Shown: one piece after another, positions 26,074 to 33,715 of the stretch
Position numbering within the stretch: position 1 is the stretch's first letter
Layout: each line of letters starts with the position of its first letter
From: Flavobacteriaceae bacterium CG_4_10_14_3_um_filter_33_47
GTDB lineage: Bacteria > Bacteroidota > Bacteroidia > Flavobacteriales > Flavobacteriaceae
NCBI GenBank assembly: GCA_002784145.1
Contig: PFKE01000157.1
Location: forward strand, 1 to 35,888
Direction of reading: 5' to 3'
Length of the DNA: 35,888 nt
Made by a program: the position numbers and the translations under genes
Notes under the pieces: generated by a model
The model's database searches: none
What the model was told of the DNA's origin: nothing
What the model saw: the letters and a program-made list of their open reading frames with translations, nothing else

Positions 26074-26476
26074 TTTTAATTATGAAACCCTGTTTTCATT
26101 AAACAATGAAAAGAAAATTGCCAACTGGATATCAAGCGTTATTACTTTAGAGGGGTTTAAAGAAGAGGAAGTTAACTATATTTTTTGTGACGACGCTTAT
26201 TTGCATAAATTGAATCTTGAGTTTCTAAGTCACGACACCTTAACAGACATCATAAGTTTTGATTATTCGGTCGGAAAAATATTATATGGAGATATTTTTA
26301 TTTCTATTGAAAGGGTTAAGGAAAATGCCGCAGACTTTAAGGTTTCTTTCACAGATGAATTAAACAGAGTCATGGTTCATGGGGTTTTACACTATTGTGG
26401 TTACAAGGATAAAACCGTTGAAGATACTAAGCTCATGCGAGACAAGGAAAATTACTATCTACATTTACTGGCTTAG
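26066..26476 (+). CDS. ybeY: Endoribonuclease YbeY (rRNA maturation factor)
   Basis: YbeY is a metal-dependent RNase needed for 16S rRNA 3'-end processing and ribosome quality control. The 136 residues include LSHDTLTDIISFDY (54-67) and the metal site HGVLHYCGYKD, with His105 and His109 as ligands. The third ligand position, His in E. coli, is Asp115 here. The gene overlaps the DUF4175 gene by 8 bases, so translation is likely coupled, and mnmG follows after about 100 bases. Confidence 0.92.
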   Translation: MISFNYETLFSLNNEKKIANWISSVITLEGFKEEEVNYIFCDDAYLHKLNLEFLSHDTLTDIISFDYSVGKILYGDIFISIERVKENAADFKVSFTDELNRVMVHGVLHYCGYKDKTVEDTKLMRDKENYYLHLLA

Positions 26477-26493
26477 GTTCATAGATTATGCCG

Positions 26494-26501
26494 TATATTT
26501 G
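26494..26501 (+). promoter_or_regulatory. Putative -7 box for mnmG
   Basis: TATATTTG matches TAnnTTTG. A transcript from here would carry the parS-like palindrome at 26533-26546 in its leader. Confidence 0.45.
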
Positions 26502-26532
26502 CAAACTAATTTTTCAAATTAATAAAACAACA

Positions 26533-26546
26533 GTTCCACGTGGAAC
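26533..26546. other. parS-like site upstream of mnmG
   Basis: GTTCCACGTGGAAC is a perfect 14-bp palindrome sharing the CACGTG core and outer GTT/AAC of ParB-binding parS (consensus TGTTTCACGTGAAACA). An identical core lies downstream of mnmG at 28458-28471. parS sites cluster near bacterial origins. Confidence 0.75.
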
Positions 26547-26578
26547 AATTTAACTGAATAAGATTAAAAACGTATAAG

Positions 26579-28450
26579 ATGTTTAATGGAGTATATGATG
26601 TTATTGTTGTAGGCGCTGGCCATGCAGGTAGCGAAGCTGCTGCTGCTGCTGCTAATATGGGAAGCAAGACTTTACTTATTACTATGAATCTTCAAAATAT
26701 TGCGCAAATGTCTTGTAATCCAGCTATGGGCGGTATTGCAAAAGGCCAAATTGTAAGAGAAATTGATGCATTAGGTGGTTATAGTGGTATTGTAAGTGAC
26801 ACATCTGCCATTCAGTTTAAAATGCTTAATAAATCTAAAGGGCCAGCCATGTGGAGTCCAAGAGTTCAAAGCGATAGAATGAGGTTTGCTGAAGACTGGA
26901 GATTGATGCTAGAAAGAACACCCAATTTAGATTTTTATCAAGACATGGCTAGCGGTTTACTTATTGAAGGCAATAGGGTAATTGGAGTTAAAACATCACT
27001 AGGAATTGAGATAAAGTCTAAAACCGTTGTTTTAACCAATGGCACTTTTTTAAATGGACTCATACATATAGGTGATAAAAATTTTGGCGGAGGCAGAGCA
27101 GGCGAAAGAGCTTCAACAGGTCTTACAGAACAGCTGGTTGGTTTTGGTTTTGATTCTGGAAGAATGAAAACAGGAACACCACCAAGAGTAGATGGAAGAT
27201 CATTGGATTATAGCAAGATGATTGAACAACCAGGTGATGAACGTCCAGAAAAATTCTCTTTTTTAGATATAACAAAACCTCTTGAGAAACAACGCTCTTG
27301 CTATATGACTTACACCAGCTTGGAAGTTCATGATTTGTTAAGAGAAGGTTTTGATAGATCGCCTATGTTTAATGGAAGAATAAAAAGCTTAGGGCCTAGA
27401 TATTGCCCTTCCATTGAAGATAAGATTAATCGTTTTGCAGATAAAGACAGACATCAACTTTTTGTGGAGCCCGAAGGATGGAACACAGTCGAAGTTTATG
27501 TTAACGGGTTTTCAACATCGTTACCCGAAGATGTTCAGTTCAAAGCATTGCGCTCTGTGGTAGGTTTTGAGAACGTTAAGTTCTTTAGACCAGGCTATGC
27601 CATAGAATATGATTATTTTCCACCTACGCAGTTAAAGCACACCTTAGAAACGAAACTTATAGACGGCTTATATTTTGCAGGACAAATTAATGGCACAACA
27701 GGTTACGAAGAAGCCGCTTCTCAAGGTATCATGGCTGGAATTAATGCTAGTTTAAAAGTTAAAGAAAAAGACCCGTTTACGCTTAAAAGAGATGAAGCTT
27801 ATATTGGAGTTTTAATTGACGATTTAATCACCAAAGGAACCGAAGAACCCTATAGAATGTTTACTTCCAGAGCTGAATACAGAACCTTACTAAGGCAAGA
27901 TAATGCCGATTTAAGATTAACCCCAAAAGGGTTTGAATTGGGCTTAGCAAGCGAAAAACGATTAAAGCGTATGGAACAAAAGCACAACGATGCAGAAAAA
28001 TTTGTTCGTTTCTTTTCAGAAACTAGCGTCAAACCAGAAGAGGCCAATCCTGTTTTAGAATCAAAAGGCTCTGCTTTAGTCAATCAATCAGATAAGATGT
28101 TTAAGATATTTTCAAGACCCAATATCACCATTGATGATGTTAGAAAATTTAAAGCCGTTGAAAGTTATATTCAAGAGAATCATTTAGACAACGAAGTTAT
28201 TGAACAAGCAGAAATTCAGGTTAAATACTCAGGATATATTTCTAAAGAAAAAAATAATGCTGATAAATTAACAAGGCTAGAATACGTTAAAATTCCAACG
28301 GATTTTGATTACTCGCAAATTAAATCCATGAGTTACGAAGCGCGCGAAAAACTTAAAAAAATCAAACCTACAACCGTTTCGCAAGCATCAAGAATCAGTG
28401 GAGTTTCTCCCAACGATATTTCTGTTTTATTGGTATATATGGGAAGATAA
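26579..28450 (+). CDS. mnmG: tRNA U34 modification enzyme MnmG (GidA)
   Basis: With MnmE, MnmG installs the carboxymethylaminomethyl group on U34 of certain tRNAs. The 623-residue protein has the FAD-binding VVGAGHAGSEAA motif (about 11-22), QMSCNPAMGGIAKG, NGTFLNGLIHIG, GRMKTGTPPRVDGRS, YCPSIEDKI and the second nucleotide-contact segment LYFAGQINGTTGYEEAASQG (about 366-385). TSRAEYRTLLRQDNADLRLT leads into the helical C-terminal domain. Length is typical. It is flanked on both sides by parS-like palindromes; the mnmE gene is not in the window. Confidence 0.97.
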   Translation: MFNGVYDVIVVGAGHAGSEAAAAAANMGSKTLLITMNLQNIAQMSCNPAMGGIAKGQIVREIDALGGYSGIVSDTSAIQFKMLNKSKGPAMWSPRVQSDRMRFAEDWRLMLERTPNLDFYQDMASGLLIEGNRVIGVKTSLGIEIKSKTVVLTNGTFLNGLIHIGDKNFGGGRAGERASTGLTEQLVGFGFDSGRMKTGTPPRVDGRSLDYSKMIEQPGDERPEKFSFLDITKPLEKQRSCYMTYTSLEVHDLLREGFDRSPMFNGRIKSLGPRYCPSIEDKINRFADKDRHQLFVEPEGWNTVEVYVNGFSTSLPEDVQFKALRSVVGFENVKFFRPGYAIEYDYFPPTQLKHTLETKLIDGLYFAGQINGTTGYEEAASQGIMAGINASLKVKEKDPFTLKRDEAYIGVLIDDLITKGTEEPYRMFTSRAEYRTLLRQDNADLRLTPKGFELGLASEKRLKRMEQKHNDAEKFVRFFSETSVKPEEANPVLESKGSALVNQSDKMFKIFSRPNITIDDVRKFKAVESYIQENHLDNEVIEQAEIQVKYSGYISKEKNNADKLTRLEYVKIPTDFDYSQIKSMSYEAREKLKKIKPTTVSQASRISGVSPNDISVLLVYMGR

Positions 28451-28454
28451 TTTT

Positions 28455-28474
28455 ATGGTTCCACGTGGAACCAT
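28455..28474. other. parS-like site downstream of mnmG
   Basis: ATGGTTCCACGTGGAACCAT is a perfect 20-bp palindrome containing the same 14-bp core found upstream of mnmG. It begins 4 bases after the mnmG stop. Because of its symmetry it could also form a hairpin, but no T tract follows, so I favour a ParB site over a terminator. Confidence 0.75.
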
Positions 28475-28512
28475 CCTTTTTGTTTTGAAATTAACAGCAT
28501 AAAAATATAGAT

Positions 28513-28520
28513 TACTTTTG
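28513..28520 (+). promoter_or_regulatory. Putative -7 box for the methyltransferase gene
   Basis: TACTTTTG matches TAnnTTTG. It overlaps the TTG at 28518 proposed as the start codon, so if it is real the translation start is further downstream. Confidence 0.4.
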
Positions 28521-29378
28521 AATGACAAAGACTATAAAAGCCCAAAATTAGTGGTAAAAGACCATTCTGTTTCAGGAGAAATGTTTGAATTGATTTATAA
28601 TAAAAAACTTGATTTTCTTGAAACAAAACCGCAACCAACTTTAGACAAGCTTTCGGATTATTATAAAAGTGAAGATTATATTTCCCATACAGATTCAAAA
28701 AGAAATCTCTTTGAAACTACCTATCAGTTCATTAAAAAAATAGCGCTTAAAAAAAAATTAAAGCTTATAAACACCTACTCAAAATCCGGAAAAGTACTTC
28801 TAGATATGGGTTGTGGAACAGGAAGCTTTTTGCAAATAGCGCAGCAAAATGGTTGGAAGGTTTTAGGAATTGAACCTAACCAAGATGCCAGGAAAATAGC
28901 CAATAATAAAATTGGTGATTTTGTTTTTGATGTTGACCATCTTATAAAATTAGAAAAGGAGCGTTATGATGTGATTACGTTGTGGCATGTTTTAGAACAT
29001 TTACCAAATATAGAAGTGCACATAAAAATTTTTAAAAGACTTTTAAAACAAAATGGCACTTTAATTATTGCTGTTCCTAATTATAAAAGTTACGATGCGC
29101 AATTTTATAAAAACCATTGGGCAGCTTTTGACGTGCCAAGGCATCTCTGGCATTTTTCTAAAACCGCCATTTCAAAATTAGTTGCTCTTGAAAACATGAA
29201 AGTCATTAAAACGTATCCAATGCTATTTGATGCATTTTATGTAAGTCTACTTTCTGAAAAATATAAAACAGGAAACATGAATCCTGTTAGAGCTTTTTGG
29301 ATCGGTCTTTTTTCAAATTTAAAAGGAATCCAAACAAAAGAGTATTCTTCAATAATTTATTGCATAAAAAAGGCTTAA
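28518..29378 (+). CDS. Class I SAM-dependent methyltransferase
   Basis: This protein of up to 286 residues has a Rossmann-type methyltransferase domain. Motif I is LLDMGCGTGSF (94-104), followed by GIEPNQDARKIA and the DVITLWHVLEHLPN segment (about 152-165) typical of the UbiG/Methyltransf_11-like group. The C-terminal part has VPNYKSYDAQFYKNHW and FDVPRHLWHFS, seen in methyltransferases associated with lipids or sugars. The start is uncertain: TTG at 28518 overlaps a -7 box, and GTG at 28551 (giving MVKDHSVSGE) is a good alternative. Substrate unknown. Confidence 0.88.
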   Translation: MNDKDYKSPKLVVKDHSVSGEMFELIYNKKLDFLETKPQPTLDKLSDYYKSEDYISHTDSKRNLFETTYQFIKKIALKKKLKLINTYSKSGKVLLDMGCGTGSFLQIAQQNGWKVLGIEPNQDARKIANNKIGDFVFDVDHLIKLEKERYDVITLWHVLEHLPNIEVHIKIFKRLLKQNGTLIIAVPNYKSYDAQFYKNHWAAFDVPRHLWHFSKTAISKLVALENMKVIKTYPMLFDAFYVSLLSEKYKTGNMNPVRAFWIGLFSNLKGIQTKEYSSIIYCIKKA

Positions 29379-29575
29379 ATCAAATCTAGGGGCTTTATTT
29401 AAACGCTAGCAACCAAAAATTAGTAATGCCCTTCGATGTTTTTTTTAAGGTCTTAAAACAGCTTTAATCGCTTGGTTTTTAATAATTAAAACTAATTAAA
29501 CAACAACAGGGCTATAAGATTTTATTATAATGCTAAAACAGTCTAATTCTTTATTTAATTTCTCTTTTACTTTAC

Positions 29576-29583
29576 TACTTTTG
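29576..29583 (+). promoter_or_regulatory. Putative -7 box for the OmpH gene
   Basis: TACTTTTG matches TAnnTTTG and lies 23 bases before the ATG at 29607. The rest of the 228-base gap (29379-29606) shows no gene and no clear terminator. Confidence 0.5.
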
Positions 29584-29606
29584 CTAAAAATTTTAAAAAA
29601 CCAAAA

Positions 29607-30122
29607 ATGAAAAATATTGTTTATGTAATGGTTGTTCTATTGACAGTTGTCTCTTGTCAGAAAACACAAAAAATTGGATATATTGATAACGGAAAAGTGA
29701 TCAATGAATATCAAAGTAAAAAAGACATTGAATCTAAGTATCAAGCAAAAGATGCAGCGTTTCAAAAAAGGGCGGATAGTATTGGTCAAGCGTTTCAATT
29801 AGAAGCTCAGGAATTTCAAACCAGTGCTAAAAGCATGAGTCCAAATGCACAACAAGAAAAATATCAACAACTTGGACAAAAGCAACAAACCTTAAAGCAA
29901 CAAATGCAATTTGAGCAACAACAAATTCAACAAGCCTTTCAAACAGAGATAGACACGCTTATTGTTGAAGTGAAAGATTTTGTAAAGGATTATGGAAAGA
30001 AAAACGGGTATACCTATATTTTAGGTACCAGTGATGCAGCCGCAACGGTGTTATATGGTACCGATGAAAATGATTTAACACAAACCATTTTGGACGCCTT
30101 AAACAAAGAATACAAAAAATAA
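29607..30122 (+). CDS. OmpH/Skp-family periplasmic lipoprotein
   Basis: This 171-residue protein is an OmpH/Skp-like chaperone or adaptor. A lipoprotein signal ends at Cys17 (LLTVVSCQKT), so it should be lipid-anchored. After a short strand (KIGYIDNGKVINEY) comes a long Gln- and Lys-rich coiled coil (about 40-120, with QQEKYQQLGQKQQTLKQQ), then the C-terminal YGKKNGYTYILGTSDAAATV strand pair. Skp trimers hold unfolded outer-membrane proteins in the periplasm; being membrane-anchored, this version may act differently. A strong terminator follows. Confidence 0.92.
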   Translation: MKNIVYVMVVLLTVVSCQKTQKIGYIDNGKVINEYQSKKDIESKYQAKDAAFQKRADSIGQAFQLEAQEFQTSAKSMSPNAQQEKYQQLGQKQQTLKQQMQFEQQQIQQAFQTEIDTLIVEVKDFVKDYGKKNGYTYILGTSDAAATVLYGTDENDLTQTILDALNKEYKK

Positions 30123-30153
30123 TATGGTTTATATCTCTGATTTTCAGATTTTT

Positions 30154-30187
30154 AAAAGCGCTAAACATTGTTTAGCGCTTTTCTTTT
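30154..30187. terminator. Terminator between ompH-like and lipid kinase genes
   Basis: AAAAGCGCTAAA at 30154-30165 pairs perfectly with TTTAGCGCTTTT at 30171-30182, with a five-base loop. A CTTTTT tract follows on the plus strand. It may also stop the converging minus-strand transcript, though its T run on that side is shorter. Confidence 0.88.
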
Positions 30188-31114
30188 TCAAGCATAAAAA
30201 GAAAATGCTTTTTCAATCAAATGTATCTTAACATTTCCTTGTCCCAACAGTTCGCCATCGGCTTGTACAAAAGTGAAATCTTTTCCGTGGATTTCAAGAC
30301 TAATGGCCTTTGTTTTTAATGATAAAACCTTTTCGTGATTGGTAATTTTCCCATTAAACAGATACCTTAAGTTTTTAATGATTTCAAGTTTACTAAGATT
30401 TTTAGCAATACTAACATCAAATAAACCATCAAAGGCGTTTGCATCTTTCGTTAAAATCATGCCACCACCTGAATATTTACAAAGACCAACAATGGTCATT
30501 AACGTGGTACCTGAATAATGGACTTTTGAATTTATGAAAATGTCTACACTGAAATTTTTATAAGATAATAAACCAATCAATGCACCCAAAAAATAAGAGA
30601 ATCTACCTAAATTTTTAAACCGGTTTGACTTGCCGACAACATAACCATCAAAACCAATGCCTGCCAAATTATTAAAGTAAACAGGATTAGACTTTTGAGT
30701 AGTAAACGTTATTTTTCCAATATCTTGACACAAAACATTTCCTTGCAGAATGGTTTTAATGGCGGCATGAATATTCGTTGAAATTTTATGGGTTTTAACC
30801 CAATCGTTTCCTGTACCAATAGGAATCATACCAACATGAATGGTATGAGTAGGTATTTTATTTTGAGACATGATACCATTTATAATGTTATGAAGTGTTC
30901 CATCTCCACCAACACAAATAATGTGTCTAAAACCCATATCAACATAGTCATGAACCAAAGTGATGCTATGTTTAGGATATTCCGTTACAACTAAATGATA
31001 ATTAAATTGATGCTCTTCAAGAAGCCGTTTTATTTCTGGCCATTTCCTTTTGCTTTTTCCGTTTCCAGAAGTAGGATTAAGAATAACCAACCATTTTTTT
31101 GAAAGCACAGACAC
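30188..31114 (-). CDS. Diacylglycerol kinase-family lipid kinase (YegS/DgkB-like)
   Basis: This 308-residue cytoplasmic enzyme has the DAGK catalytic domain: ILNPTSGNGKSKRKW near the N-terminus, the nucleotide-binding CVGGDGTLHNIINGI (GGDGT at 69-73), and IPIGTGNDWVKT. The C-terminal YegS-type beta domain contains GIGFDGYVV and FTFVQADGELLG. It would phosphorylate a lipid such as diacylglycerol, or possibly a sphingoid base, since some Bacteroidetes make sphingolipids. It starts at a GTG that shares one base with the holB stop (TAGTG), so it is translationally coupled to holB. Confidence 0.9.
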   Translation of the reverse strand: MSVLSKKWLVILNPTSGNGKSKRKWPEIKRLLEEHQFNYHLVVTEYPKHSITLVHDYVDMGFRHIICVGGDGTLHNIINGIMSQNKIPTHTIHVGMIPIGTGNDWVKTHKISTNIHAAIKTILQGNVLCQDIGKITFTTQKSNPVYFNNLAGIGFDGYVVGKSNRFKNLGRFSYFLGALIGLLSYKNFSVDIFINSKVHYSGTTLMTIVGLCKYSGGGMILTKDANAFDGLFDVSIAKNLSKLEIIKNLRYLFNGKITNHEKVLSLKTKAISLEIHGKDFTFVQADGELLGQGNVKIHLIEKAFSFYA

Positions 31115-32268
31115 TAAACAGAATTTTTATGAAGTAAGCGCGTAAGTTTTATGGATAAGTCTGTTAGTATAATTTTTGAATTTCCATTTCTCTCAATATG
31201 ATAAACAGCGTCCTGCAACTCGTTACTAATATCTAAAATATTAGCATGGTGAATAAAAGGCGCAAATTTTTCAAGTTTAAAAGATTCTGTTTTTGGTTCA
31301 AGATATACGAGTTCTGGAGCATTATAATTTAATAACAAAGCTTGTCTAAAAAAATTTAAGCAAAAAAGCAAAAATTGCTTTTGGGTTTCTCTGCCAGTTT
31401 TTGAAATATCTTCGCTCCAATTAATCAAATCATGTATGGCGGCTTTATTTCCCTTGGCTTTAAAGGCACTTCGTATCCAAAATATAAACCATTCTTCAAA
31501 TTGTAAATCTTCAGAATCTTGATAAATAAGATCGCAGGCTTTATTGAAATTACCTTGAGATTGATGCGATATTTTAGTAGATACCGATTCCTCAAGGCCA
31601 TAATGTTTCATTAGGCCAGATTTTATGACACGTTCAGATAACGGAGGAAAATAAAGTGTTTGACATCTGGATTTAATGGTGTTAATAATCTGTTCTTCGT
31701 CTTCAGCTATCAATATAAAAACCGTTTTGGGCGGCGGTTCTTCAATAAGTTTTAAAAGTTTGTTGGCGCAGGCACTGTTCATTTTTTCGGCCATCCAAAT
31801 TAGCATGACCTTATAGCCGCCTTCATAGGGTTTTAAGGCCAATGCTTTTACTATTTCAAAGGCTTCATCAACACCAATTTGTCCCTGCTTATTGTCAACA
31901 CCTAATAGTTTATACCAATCAAACAAATTACCATAAGGCTGGTCTTTTAAGAGTTTCCGCCATTCTTGCATGTAGTGGCTGGAAACGGGATGACTTTTAA
32001 CCTTGTCGCTGGTGGTTACAGGAAACGCAAAATGTAAGTCCGGATGCGAAAATGTATTAAATTTTAAATTGCAGGATGGATTGCCAGAATTATTTTCCCC
32101 TTCGGTATTGGAACACAAAAGATATTGCGCATATGCAATAGCCATAGGCAAAGTTCCGCTTCCTTCTGGGCCAACAAACAATTGTGCATGCGGAATTCTA
32201 CCTTGATCAACACATTGTGTTAGGTGTTTTTTTATGTAATCTTGACCTAAAATTTCCTCAAAAAGCAT
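31114..32268 (-). CDS. holB: DNA polymerase III delta' subunit
   Basis: Delta' is part of the clamp loader that places the sliding clamp on DNA. The 384 residues have the AAA+ layout: ILGQDYIKKHL, RIPHAQLFVGPEGSGT (P-loop region 33-39), KVMLIWMAEKMNSACANKLLKLIEEPP, and VFILIAEDEEQIINTIKSRCQ with the SRC arginine-finger motif. The P-loop lysine is replaced by Thr39, consistent with a subunit that does not hydrolyse ATP. The usual four-cysteine zinc module is reduced to two cysteines (near 52 and 66). A -7 box lies almost at the ATG. Confidence 0.9.
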   Translation of the reverse strand: MLFEEILGQDYIKKHLTQCVDQGRIPHAQLFVGPEGSGTLPMAIAYAQYLLCSNTEGENNSGNPSCNLKFNTFSHPDLHFAFPVTTSDKVKSHPVSSHYMQEWRKLLKDQPYGNLFDWYKLLGVDNKQGQIGVDEAFEIVKALALKPYEGGYKVMLIWMAEKMNSACANKLLKLIEEPPPKTVFILIAEDEEQIINTIKSRCQTLYFPPLSERVIKSGLMKHYGLEESVSTKISHQSQGNFNKACDLIYQDSEDLQFEEWFIFWIRSAFKAKGNKAAIHDLINWSEDISKTGRETQKQFLLFCLNFFRQALLLNYNAPELVYLEPKTESFKLEKFAPFIHHANILDISNELQDAVYHIERNGNSKIILTDLSIKLTRLLHKNSV

Positions 32269-32272
32269 AGCA

Positions 32273-32280
32273 CAAAGATA
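32273..32280 (-). promoter_or_regulatory. Putative -7 box for holB
   Basis: TATCTTTG on the minus strand matches TAnnTTTG and ends only four bases before the holB ATG. The transcript would be leaderless or nearly so. Confidence 0.45.
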
Positions 32281-32352
32281 GTTTTTTTATAATTCTGTAC
32301 CACTTCAATCGTTTTCGTAAAAAAACTCGTTTTACAGCAGTTTTTAATTAGT

Positions 32353-32360
32353 TACATTTG
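32353..32360 (+). promoter_or_regulatory. Putative -7 box for pgk
   Basis: TACATTTG matches TAnnTTTG and implies a leader of about 80 bases before the pgk ATG. No -33 TTG is evident. Confidence 0.45.
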
Positions 32361-32450
32361 TAAAACAATGGGCGCTTAAATTATTGTTATTCAACAAAAA
32401 AAGTAAACATTTATTAATTTCTAACGGATAAAAAACATAAATATAAACGA

Positions 32451-33638
32451 ATGAAAACGCTTAACGATTTTAATTTCTCAAACAAAAAAGCTCTTATAAG
32501 AGTTGATTTTAACGTGCCTTTAAATGAAAACTTTGAGGTTACTGACGCAACCAGAATTGTATCGGCAAAACCAACCATAATAAAAATTTTAGAAGATGGT
32601 GGAAGTTGTATATTAATGTCTCACTTAGGAAGACCAAAAGGAGTCCAAGATGAATTTTCATTAAAACATATTGTACAGAAAGTTGAAGATATTTTAGGCG
32701 TTGAAGTAAAGTTTGTTGATGAATGTGTTGGCCCAAAAGCAGAAGCAGCTTCAGCAAGTTTGGAGCCAGGTAAAATATTGTTACTTGAAAATCTGCGTTT
32801 TCATAAAGAAGAAGAAGCCGGCGATAAAGCTTTTTCTGAACAACTATCAAAATTAGGTGACATTTATGTCAACGATGCCTTTGGTACGGCTCATAGAGCG
32901 CATGCTTCAACAACCATAGTGGCCGACTTTTTTCCAAAAAATAAATGTTTTGGATACTTATTGGCCCAGGAAATTGAAAGTATTGAAAAAGTAATGAAAA
33001 CAGGGGAAAAACCGGTATTGGCAGTACTTGGTGGTGCAAAAGTGTCTTCAAAAATCACTATTATTGAAAACATTCTTGATAAAATGGATCATTTAATTAT
33101 TGGCGGAGGCATGTCTTTTACTTTTGTAAAAGCACAAGGAGGAAACATAGGAAACTCTATTTGCGAAGATGATAAAATGGATCTGGCTTTAGATATTTTA
33201 AAGCAGGCAAAAGAAAAAAATGTTCAAGTTCATATTCCTGTGGATGTGATAGCAGCAGATAAATTTAGTAACGATGCTAACACTCAAATAGTTGACATCA
33301 ATGCAATACCTGACGGTTGGGAAGGTGTTGATGCCGGGCCAAAATCCATCGCCATATTTCACGATATTGTTATGAAGAGTAAAACCATTTTATGGAATGG
33401 ACCTTTAGGTGTTTTTGAAATGGAGAAATTTGCTAAAGGCACGATTGCATTGGGCAACTCCATTGCTGAAGCTACAAAAAACGGAGCGTTTTCTTTAGTA
33501 GGTGGCGGAGATTCAGTAGCGGCGGTTAAACAATTTGGGTTTGAAGATAAAGTAAGTTATGTAAGTACTGGTGGAGGCGCTATGTTAGAAAGCCTTGAAG
33601 GAAAAACTTTGCCAGGCATTGCCGCCATATTAGAATAA
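32451..33638 (+). CDS. pgk: Phosphoglycerate kinase
   Basis: Pgk transfers phosphate from 1,3-bisphosphoglycerate to ADP in glycolysis and runs in reverse in gluconeogenesis. The 395-residue protein has normal length and all landmarks: [12 protein letters not shown] (14-25), SHLGRPKG (about 59-66), [52 protein letters not shown], and the nucleotide-site VGGGDSVAA near residue 350. It has its own -7-like box and a leader of about 80 bases. Its expression appears independent of the neighbouring divergent holB. Confidence 0.97.
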   Translation: MKTLNDFNFSNKKALIRVDFNVPLNENFEVTDATRIVSAKPTIIKILEDGGSCILMSHLGRPKGVQDEFSLKHIVQKVEDILGVEVKFVDECVGPKAEAASASLEPGKILLLENLRFHKEEEAGDKAFSEQLSKLGDIYVNDAFGTAHRAHASTTIVADFFPKNKCFGYLLAQEIESIEKVMKTGEKPVLAVLGGAKVSSKITIIENILDKMDHLIIGGGMSFTFVKAQGGNIGNSICEDDKMDLALDILKQAKEKNVQVHIPVDVIAADKFSNDANTQIVDINAIPDGWEGVDAGPKSIAIFHDIVMKSKTILWNGPLGVFEMEKFAKGTIALGNSIAEATKNGAFSLVGGGDSVAAVKQFGFEDKVSYVSTGGGAMLESLEGKTLPGIAAILE

Positions 33639-33715
33639 AAACCATTTTAATTTTCTATTTAAATTAAAAAATACGATTTTAGCAATACCATCGTTCAATA
33701 ATAAATGTAACTTTT

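Noticed and set aside
28455-28474. Palindrome after mnmG as a transcription terminator
   Set aside because: No T tract follows and the same core occurs upstream of mnmG, where a terminator would block expression.
28453-28698. Minus-strand 81-residue frame over the start of the methyltransferase
   Set aside because: It covers the parS-like palindrome and the conserved N-terminus of the methyltransferase, and has no recognisable features.
32539-32850. Antisense open frame within pgk
   Set aside because: Shadow of a highly conserved gene on the other strand; low-quality Leu-rich translation.
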